DNA of 11,845 nucleotides, from assembly GCA_038203955.1 (NCBI GenBank), contig JBBRDK010000106.1, forward strand, positions 1-11,845, read 5' to 3'. This document shows positions 6,844-11,845 of this stretch, one piece after another. A program made the translations under genes and the position numbers. The notes beneath the pieces were generated by a model. The model was not told the origin of the DNA, did no database searches, and saw only the letters and a program-made list of their open reading frames with translations. How positions within the stretch are numbered: position 1 is the first letter of the stretch; the number at the start of each line of letters is the position of its first letter. Origin of the DNA: JALYUA01 sp038203955 (lineage in GTDB: Bacteria > Acidobacteriota > Thermoanaerobaculia > UBA5066 > Gp7-AA6).

Positions 6844-7368
6844 ATGGACTGGCGCGAGCAGCTTCAAATCCTCGCCGAGGTGGCGCTCGCGATGGGGCTT
6901 TCCGCCGTCATCGGGGCGGAGCGCGAGCTCGCGCGCAAGCCCGCCGGCCTGCGCACCCACATGCTCGTCTCCGGCGCCGCGGCCCTCCTCGTCGGCCTCG
7001 GCTTCACGATCGTGCGGCGCTTCGGGGGATCGGCGCAGTATCCCCTCGTCCGCGTCGACCCCGTCGTGGTGATCCAGGCGGTCGTGACCGCGGTGGGCTT
7101 CCTCGGAGCCGGCACGATCCTCCACCGCTCTTCGAGCGCGCCGGCCTCCCCGGCAGAACACGTGGAGGGACTCACGACCGCCGCCTCTCTTCTCTTCGTC
7201 GCCGCGCTCGGCACCTGCGTGGCTTTGAGACAGATCCTGCTCGCCGTCGGCGTCACCGCGCTCGGCTGGCTGACGCTCCGCGTGGTGGGCCGGCTCGAGG
7301 AGCGGCTCCGGCGGGCACGCCGCGTCCCGCCCTGCCCCGCGATGACGTCGCCGACGCTTTCCCGATGA
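6844..7368 (+). CDS. MgtC/SapB family membrane protein
   Basis: The 174-residue integral membrane protein has the conserved MgtC core: GLSAVIGAERE (18-28), KPAGLRTHMLVS (32-43), a DP-containing loop (72-73), AVVTAVGFLGAGTILH (79-94) and VEGLTTAASLLFVAALG (107-123), giving about four to five helices. In Salmonella, MgtC supports growth at low Mg2+ and restrains the F1Fo ATP synthase; many bacterial homologues have no tested role. The short Arg-rich tail lacks the C-terminal soluble domain found in some members. Its stop overlaps the next start as ATGA, so it is translationally coupled to the amino acid permease. No clear ribosome binding site precedes the ATG, but the family alignment supports this start. 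Confidence 0.88.
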   Translation: MDWREQLQILAEVALAMGLSAVIGAERELARKPAGLRTHMLVSGAAALLVGLGFTIVRRFGGSAQYPLVRVDPVVVIQAVVTAVGFLGAGTILHRSSSAPASPAEHVEGLTTAASLLFVAALGTCVALRQILLAVGVTALGWLTLRVVGRLEERLRRARRVPPCPAMTSPTLSR

Positions 7369-8744
7369 GGCCCGCGGCGCTCGCCCGGGGCATCGGGCTC
7401 TTCGACGCCACGGCGCTCGTCGTCGGCTCGATGATCGGCTCGGGAATCTTCATCGTGTCGGCGGAGAGCTCCCGGGTGCTGGGCTCGGCGGGTTGGCTGC
7501 TCGCGGCGTGGGGGATCGCCGGCCTCCTCACGATGGTGGCCGCGCTCTCCTGCTCGGAGCTCGCCGCGATGCTGCCAAAGGCGGGCGGCCAGTACGTCTT
7601 CTTTCGCGAGGCCTACGGCCCTCTCGTCGGGTTTCTGTTCGGGTGGGCGCTCTTTCTGGTCATCCAATCGGGGACGATCGCCGCGGTCTCCGTCGCGTTC
7701 GCGAAGTTCCTGGGCGTCCTGTGGCCCGCGGTCTCTGCGGAGGCGCCGCTGTTCGCGGTGGGCCCCCTGCGCGTCTCGCCCGCGCAGGCGGTGGCGCTTG
7801 CCGTCATCGCGCTGCTGACGGCGACGAACGCGACCGGCTTGCGGGCGGGCACGCGCACGCAGAACGTCTTCACCACCGCGAAGCTGGCCGCCCTCCTCGC
7901 GCTGACCGGCCTCGGCCTCTTTCTCGGAAGCCCGGGAGCCGCGCTGCGCTCACCGGGCTTCTGGAGCGCCTTTTCGCCGGGCGGTCACGCCCTCACCGGA
8001 GCCGCGCTCGTCGCGGCGCTCGGGACCGCGATGGTGGGACCTCTCTTTTCGCAGTCGGCCTGGAACAACGTCACGTTCGCGGGCGAAGAGATCCGGCAGC
8101 CGGAGCGGACGCTCCCGCTGGCGCTGCTCGTCGGATGCCTCATCGTGACCGCGGTGTATGTCCTCGCCAACCTCGCCTACGAGAACGTCCTCTCGCTTGC
8201 GGCGATCCAGCACGCGCCCGCCGATCGGGTGGGCACGGCGGCGGCGATGGCGATGTTCGGCCCGGGCGCCGCGGCGGCGGCGGCGGCGGCCATCATGGTC
8301 TCGACGTTCGGATGCGTCAACGGGCTGATCCTCTCGGGCGCGCGGGTCACGTTCGCCATGGCGAGGGACGGCCTCTTCTTCCGGCGTCTCGCCACCGTGA
8401 ACCGCGCCTCGGTCCCGGCGAGCGCGCTCGTGGCGCAGGGAATCTGGTCGGGAGTGCTCGTGCTCTCGGGCGACTACGGCCGGCTCTTGAAGTACGTCAT
8501 CTCAGTCGACATCCTCTTTTACGTGATGGTCGTGCTCGCCGTGATCGTGCTGCGCCGCCGCAGGCCGGAGTGGCCTCGGCCCTTTCGCGCGCCCGGATAT
8601 CCGGCGCTGCCTCTTCTGTACGCGGCCGCCGGGATCCTTCTCATCGTGATTCTGCTCGCGGGAAACCCGGCGACGACCTGGCCGGGATACGCGATCGTCG
8701 CGAGCGGGATCCCGGTCTATTTCCTCTGGCGGCGGAAGCGTTGA
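7365..8744 (+). CDS. APC-family amino acid permease
   Basis: The 459-residue inner-membrane transporter shows about 12 hydrophobic segments. TM1 carries the unwound substrate motif GSMIGSGIF (21-29) of the APC superfamily (LeuT fold). SELAAMLPKAGGQYVFFREAYGP and the TM6-TM7 region FAGEEIRQPERTLPLAL are hallmarks of the LAT-like/SteT group, which carries amino acids by proton symport or exchange. It is coupled to MgtC upstream (ATGA) and followed at once by the oxoprolinase genes. Import of 5-oxoproline or a related amino acid is a reasonable inference but not shown by sequence. An eight-alanine run (302-309) encoded mostly by GCG repeats lies in one helix. Confidence 0.92.
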   Translation: MRPAALARGIGLFDATALVVGSMIGSGIFIVSAESSRVLGSAGWLLAAWGIAGLLTMVAALSCSELAAMLPKAGGQYVFFREAYGPLVGFLFGWALFLVIQSGTIAAVSVAFAKFLGVLWPAVSAEAPLFAVGPLRVSPAQAVALAVIALLTATNATGLRAGTRTQNVFTTAKLAALLALTGLGLFLGSPGAALRSPGFWSAFSPGGHALTGAALVAALGTAMVGPLFSQSAWNNVTFAGEEIRQPERTLPLALLVGCLIVTAVYVLANLAYENVLSLAAIQHAPADRVGTAAAMAMFGPGAAAAAAAAIMVSTFGCVNGLILSGARVTFAMARDGLFFRRLATVNRASVPASALVAQGIWSGVLVLSGDYGRLLKYVISVDILFYVMVVLAVIVLRRRRPEWPRPFRAPGYPALPLLYAAAGILLIVILLAGNPATTWPGYAIVASGIPVYFLWRRKR

Positions 8745-8746
8745 CA

Positions 8747-10324
8747 TTGCGCCTCGAGGTGCGGCACGTCTCCGACGGCGCGATCCTCGTCGAGTTTCCC
8801 GAAGCTTCGGACGACGAAGCGAACCGATCGGCGGTCGCGCTCGGCCGCGCGCTCGCTCTTTCACCCGAGAGGGCGCCCGACGACGCGGTCCCGGGCGCCC
8901 GCACGCTCTTCTGCGCCTTCGACCCCGGTCGGATCTCCCACCGGGAGCTCGCGGAGAAAATCGCGGTGCTCGCCGCCGACGCTGCGCCCGCGGACACGGG
9001 ATCCGGGAAGGAACACGTCCTGCGTGTCGCGTACGGCGGTCCGGATCTCGCGTCCGTGGCGCGCCGGGCGGGCTTGACCCTCGATGAGGTCGCGCGGCGG
9101 CACGCCTCCGCCCTCTACCGGGTCGCCTTCCTGGGATTCGCTCCGGGGTTCGCCTACCTGACCGGCCTGCCGCAGGAGCTCGCCGCGCCTCGGCTCGGGA
9201 CCCCGCGGCCCCGGGTTCCGGCGGGAAGCCTCGCCGTGGCCGGCGGCTACTCGGGGATCTACCCGGCGGAGAGTCCCGGCGGCTGGAATCTGATCGGGCG
9301 GGCCGCCGCCCGTCTCTTCGATCGCGACCGGGACCCGCCCGCCCTCCTCGCGCCGGGGGACCGCGTCCGCTTCGAGCGCGCCGACGCGCTGCCCGAAGAG
9401 AGACCCTCGCAGCCCACGAACTCCGCCCGCCCCTGCGGCGCCGGGACGCCCGTTTTTCGAGTCCTCGCCGCGGGAATCTGGAGCGCGCCCGTCGGCCCGC
9501 CGTTCCGCGGCCGGGGCGCGTCGGGACTTCCGCCGTCGGGCGCGATGGACGAGATCGCACTGGCCGACGGCAATGCACTCCTCGAAAACCCGGACGGCTC
9601 CGCGGCGCTGGAGTTCGCGGTCTCGGGTCCCGAACTCGAAGTGCTCGAGGACGCCACGGTCGTGATTTCGGGCGCCCCCTGCGACGCGTCGCTCGAGGGG
9701 AGACCGATCGCCTGCCGCGCCGCCACGCGCCTGCGAAAGGGGGAGCGGCTCGCGCTCGGCGCAGTCCGGCGCGGCGTGCGGTCGTACCTCTGCGTGGCGG
9801 GGGGGCTGGCGCCGCCCGGGCCTCTCGACATCCCCGACCGGACCACCGCGGGCGAGGTGCTCTTTCGATCCCGTGGCGCCGTCCCCGGCGGGGCCGCGGC
9901 CGGACGGGCCCCCGCCGGAGACGTCGAGATGACTTCAGACGCGGTGGTACGCATCGTGCTGGGACCGCAGGAAGACTGGTTTGCCGATGAGGGGGTCGCC
10001 GCCTTGCTGAATTCGCCATTCCGCGTTTCCTCGACGAGCGATCGTCGGGGGATCCGCCTGGAGGGTCCCGTCATCGCGTCTCGGGCGGGCTTGGAGATTC
10101 CCCCCGAGGGCACGGCGCTCGGAGCGATCCAGGTCCCGGGCGATGGCCAGCCGATCGTGCTCGGCCCCGACCGGCCCGTGACCGGCGGATATCCCAAGAT
10201 CGGTACCGTGATCTCGCGGGATTTCCGGCTGGTCGCGCAGGCGCGGCCCGGGGCATTCGTTCGTTTTCGCGCCGTATCGGCAGAGGACGCGGTCGCTTCG
10301 AGGCGTAGGATGACGGCGTCGTGA
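8747..10324 (+). CDS. pxpBC: Fused 5-oxoprolinase subunits B and C (PxpB-PxpC, KipI-KipA type)
   Basis: The 525-residue fusion has a PxpB/AHS1 domain (about 1-212) with VAFLGFAPGFAYLTGL (126-141), PRVPAGS and GIYPAESPGGWNLIGR (170-185). After a Pro-rich linker comes a PxpC/AHS2 domain (about 233-525) with PPSGAMDEIALADGNALLENP and VTGGYPKIGTVI. With PxpA it forms the ATP-dependent enzyme that opens 5-oxo-L-proline to glutamate. B+C fusions occur in this family, often annotated as urea amidolyase-like; no biotin carboxylase domain is present. TTG at 8747 is chosen because GGAAG lies nine bases upstream and the start matches the family. TTG at 8741, overlapping the permease stop, is the alternative. 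Oddities: the usual TTVQDLGR-like motif of PxpC reads SAPVGPPF (246-253), and GGQTGIYP in PxpB reads GGYSGIYP. Confidence 0.88.
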   Translation: MRLEVRHVSDGAILVEFPEASDDEANRSAVALGRALALSPERAPDDAVPGARTLFCAFDPGRISHRELAEKIAVLAADAAPADTGSGKEHVLRVAYGGPDLASVARRAGLTLDEVARRHASALYRVAFLGFAPGFAYLTGLPQELAAPRLGTPRPRVPAGSLAVAGGYSGIYPAESPGGWNLIGRAAARLFDRDRDPPALLAPGDRVRFERADALPEERPSQPTNSARPCGAGTPVFRVLAAGIWSAPVGPPFRGRGASGLPPSGAMDEIALADGNALLENPDGSAALEFAVSGPELEVLEDATVVISGAPCDASLEGRPIACRAATRLRKGERLALGAVRRGVRSYLCVAGGLAPPGPLDIPDRTTAGEVLFRSRGAVPGGAAAGRAPAGDVEMTSDAVVRIVLGPQEDWFADEGVAALLNSPFRVSSTSDRRGIRLEGPVIASRAGLEIPPEGTALGAIQVPGDGQPIVLGPDRPVTGGYPKIGTVISRDFRLVAQARPGAFVRFRAVSAEDAVASRRRMTAS

Positions 10325-11106
10325 GCATCGATCTCAACGCCGACGTCGGCGAGGGTCTGGATGACTCCGCGCTGTTTCCCTTCCTGACCTCGGCCAACGT
10401 GGCGTGCGGTCTCCACGCCGGCGACGCCTTCTCGATGGACGAGACGGTCGCCGCGGCGCTGGCCCACGGACTCCGAGTCGGGGCTCATCCGGGATATGCC
10501 GATCGCGCCAACTTCGGCCGGCTTCGCGTCGAGATGTCCGCCGACGCCGTCGAGGCGCTCGTGCTGTACCAGATCTCGGCGCTCGACGGTTTCGTGCGGT
10601 CGCGCGGAGGAACGCTCACGCACGTCAAACCGCACGGCGCGCTCTACCATGCGGCCGCCGAATTTCCGGACGTGGCACGCGCGATCGCCGAAGGGGTGCG
10701 CCGGCTGCGGCCGAGCCTCGTGCTTTTCGGTCCACCGGGTTCTCTCCTGATGGAAGCGGGACGGGAGGCCGGCCTTCCCGTTGCGGCGGAGGCCTTTGTC
10801 GACCGCCGGTACATGCCGGATGGATCGCTCCTCCCGCGCACGGAGCACGGCGCGGTTCTCGGCTCGGCCGACGAAGTCGCGGAACAGGCGCTCTCACTGG
10901 CCCGGGACGGCCGGGTCGTGACCAGCCAGGGAACCACCATCGCGGTGCGAGCCGACAGTCTCTGCATTCACGGCGACACGCCCGGCGCCCCCGAGTTTGC
11001 CCGGCGCATTCATGAGCGGTTCCGGGAAGAGGGGATCCGGATCGCCCCGCTCGAAGTCACCCCCTCACGGGACCGGCGCGCTCAGGCGGCCGCCCCTCTG
11101 CATTGA
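10321..11106 (+). CDS. pxpA: 5-oxoprolinase subunit A (PxpA, LamB/YcsF family)
   Basis: The 261-residue protein matches the LamB/YcsF family from end to end: DLNADVGEG (4-12), SANVACGLHAGD (24-35), GAHPGYADRANFGR (54-67), HVKPHGALY (101-109), EAFVDRRYMPDGSLLPR and SLCIHGDTPGAPEFA near the end. The conserved Asp, His and Lys residues line a TIM-barrel-like pocket. PxpA works with PxpB and PxpC in the cytoplasm to convert 5-oxoproline plus ATP to glutamate, removing a damage product formed from glutamine and glutamate. Translation starts at a GTG that overlaps the pxpBC stop (GTGA), which favours coupled, stoichiometric synthesis. The length is about normal, with a short Arg/Ala-rich tail. Confidence 0.95.
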   Translation: MSIDLNADVGEGLDDSALFPFLTSANVACGLHAGDAFSMDETVAAALAHGLRVGAHPGYADRANFGRLRVEMSADAVEALVLYQISALDGFVRSRGGTLTHVKPHGALYHAAAEFPDVARAIAEGVRRLRPSLVLFGPPGSLLMEAGREAGLPVAAEAFVDRRYMPDGSLLPRTEHGAVLGSADEVAEQALSLARDGRVVTSQGTTIAVRADSLCIHGDTPGAPEFARRIHERFREEGIRIAPLEVTPSRDRRAQAAAPLH

Positions 11107-11114
11107 GGTCGAAC

Positions 11115-11606
11115 ATGTGGAACACGAACCGTCTGCCGCCGAAGCAGGAAGAGCCGGCTCCCGGCATCTTCGCCCGATTGAAAGACGCTTTTGAGGCGAC
11201 GAAAGGCCTCATCGGAACCCGCGCCGAGATCTTTCGCGAAGAAGTCTCCGAGAAGGGTAGCCTGGCGCGCCGCGGCGCCGCCGGACTCGGCATCGCGCTT
11301 GTGGTCGGATGGCTGGCGATGCTCCTGTTCACGGCGCTGGTCGCCGTCCTCCTCGCGAAGCTGTTCGACAGCGTCTGGCTCGGGATCTTAGTCGCGTTCG
11401 TTCTCTACCTCGCCGGCGCGGCAGCCGCGGGTTTCGTCGGGATCCAGGCGCTCAAGCGTCTGAAGCCCTTCGAGTTTCCCGCGACGAAGGAGGGACTCAA
11501 GGAGGACTGGGCGGCCATCAAGGATTCCATCCGCACGCCGCCTCCCCTCGGAGACGACGAGGAGGAGGACGATCTCGAAGCGCGCTTCCGCGCAGGCTCC
11601 GAATGA
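11115..11606 (+). CDS. YqjE-like membrane protein (phage holin 3_6 / DUF1469 family)
   Basis: The 163-residue protein has an amphipathic N-terminal region (about 17-50), two strong hydrophobic helices (about 55-81 and 86-110), then the family ending KRLKPFEFPATKEGLKEDW and an acidic tail (GDDEEEDD). Despite the holin family name, chromosomal members such as E. coli YqjE are not lysis proteins; they are inner-membrane proteins of poorly known role. The ATG at 11115 is preferred because GAGG lies six bases upstream. A TTG at 11103 overlapping the pxpA stop would add four residues. It is coupled to the next gene by ATGA, matching the yqjE-yqjK order known in proteobacteria. No phage genes are near. 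Confidence 0.8.
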   Translation: MWNTNRLPPKQEEPAPGIFARLKDAFEATKGLIGTRAEIFREEVSEKGSLARRGAAGLGIALVVGWLAMLLFTALVAVLLAKLFDSVWLGILVAFVLYLAGAAAAGFVGIQALKRLKPFEFPATKEGLKEDWAAIKDSIRTPPPLGDDEEEDDLEARFRAGSE

Positions 11607-11845
11607 CCGCTCCCGGCCGGGGAAAGAGGGACGACGGGAAAGATCGATCGACGCGGCTGACCGAGCTCGCGGCGCGCGGCGCGCTCGAGCGTCAGCGTGC
11701 GGCCGGCGCCATGTTCGACGTCGTGGATGACGTGCGCCGCCATCGCGTCCAGTGGAAGGTCGCCGGGATGGCCGCGACCGGGCTCGCCGCCGCCGGAACC
11801 GCCGCCTGGAAGCTCTTCGGAAAATCCTCTCCCGCCGCGAAGATC
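11603..11845 (+). CDS. Small YqjK-like membrane protein, cut by the right edge
   Basis: An ATG overlapping the YqjE-like stop (ATGA) opens a frame that runs to the window end, 81 codons without a stop. The product is basic at the start, has an amphipathic helix with LERQRAAGAMFDVVDD and RRHRVQWK, then a hydrophobic segment (VAGMAATGLAAAGTAAWKLF). The QR-containing helix, a Trp before one membrane helix, the size and the position after a YqjE-like gene resemble YqjK of the E. coli yqjC-D-E-K cluster. The resemblance is based on pattern and context, not alignment. The C-terminus is missing. Confidence 0.7.
   Translation, partial: MTAPGRGKRDDGKDRSTRLTELAARGALERQRAAGAMFDVVDDVRRHRVQWKVAGMAATGLAAAGTAAWKLFGKSSPAAKI

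Noticed and set aside
7493..8746. Upstream extension of the pxpBC frame across the APC permease
   Set aside because: The permease frame is a clear 12-helix protein. The extension is an out-of-frame Arg-rich shadow, and the family alignment starts at about 8747.
8502..10848. Long minus-strand frames (8502-10019 and 9259-10848) opposite the oxoprolinase genes
   Set aside because: Both are Arg/Pro/Ser-rich without domains and lie opposite well-conserved plus-strand enzymes.
11115..11845. Prophage lysis cassette suggested by the holin family name
   Set aside because: The protein has the chromosomal YqjE/DUF1469 layout, is coupled to a metabolic operon, and no endolysin or other phage gene is present.

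Overview
The window is GC-rich DNA from a bacterium with dense, tightly packed genes and frequent 4-base start/stop overlaps. A periplasmic adaptor (MacA/HlyD type) indicates a Gram-negative cell envelope. A secreted beta-propeller ends in a VPTL-type (IPTL-CTERM-like) sorting tail. Acidobacteriota or a similar GC-rich Gram-negative lineage would fit, but this is a guess from gene style and no phylogenetic marker is present. I see no rRNA, tRNA, CRISPR array, insertion sequence or prophage block.

Left part (1-1484): a possible divergently transcribed gene runs off the left edge, with only the start of its signal peptide visible. A divergent control region follows, with a good sigma70-like promoter, a 10-base palindrome at the expected transcription start and a leader hairpin. 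It drives a secreted NHL-like beta-propeller protein that carries a duplicated Pro/Thr linker and a C-terminal sorting signal.

Middle part, minus strand (6034 down to 1597): a four-gene MacAB-like export operon in the order adaptor, permease 1, permease 2, ATPase. The ATPase is separate from the permeases, and the two permeases are different, which suggests a heterodimeric transporter. No TolC-like outer-membrane partner is in view. The 109-base gap between adaptor and permease 1 is filled with two heptamer arrays in opposite orientation, the clearest unexplained structure in the window.

Right part, plus strand (6193 to the right edge): an SRPBCC-domain protein with a C-terminal membrane anchor, then a tightly coupled series: an MgtC/SapB membrane protein, an APC-family amino acid permease, a fused 5-oxoprolinase subunit B+C, 5-oxoprolinase subunit A, a YqjE-type (phage-holin-3_6/DUF1469) membrane protein and the start of a small YqjK-like protein. 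The core is probably import of an amino acid or 5-oxoproline, followed by ATP-dependent opening of 5-oxoproline to glutamate. The MgtC and YqjE-type proteins add a membrane-homeostasis side whose link to oxoproline is inference.

No clearly new defence or biosynthetic system is visible. The items most worth a second look are the inverted heptamer element inside the export operon, the fused PxpBC with a replaced TVQD-type motif, the unusual neighbours of the oxoprolinase genes, and the VPTL-anchored propeller.
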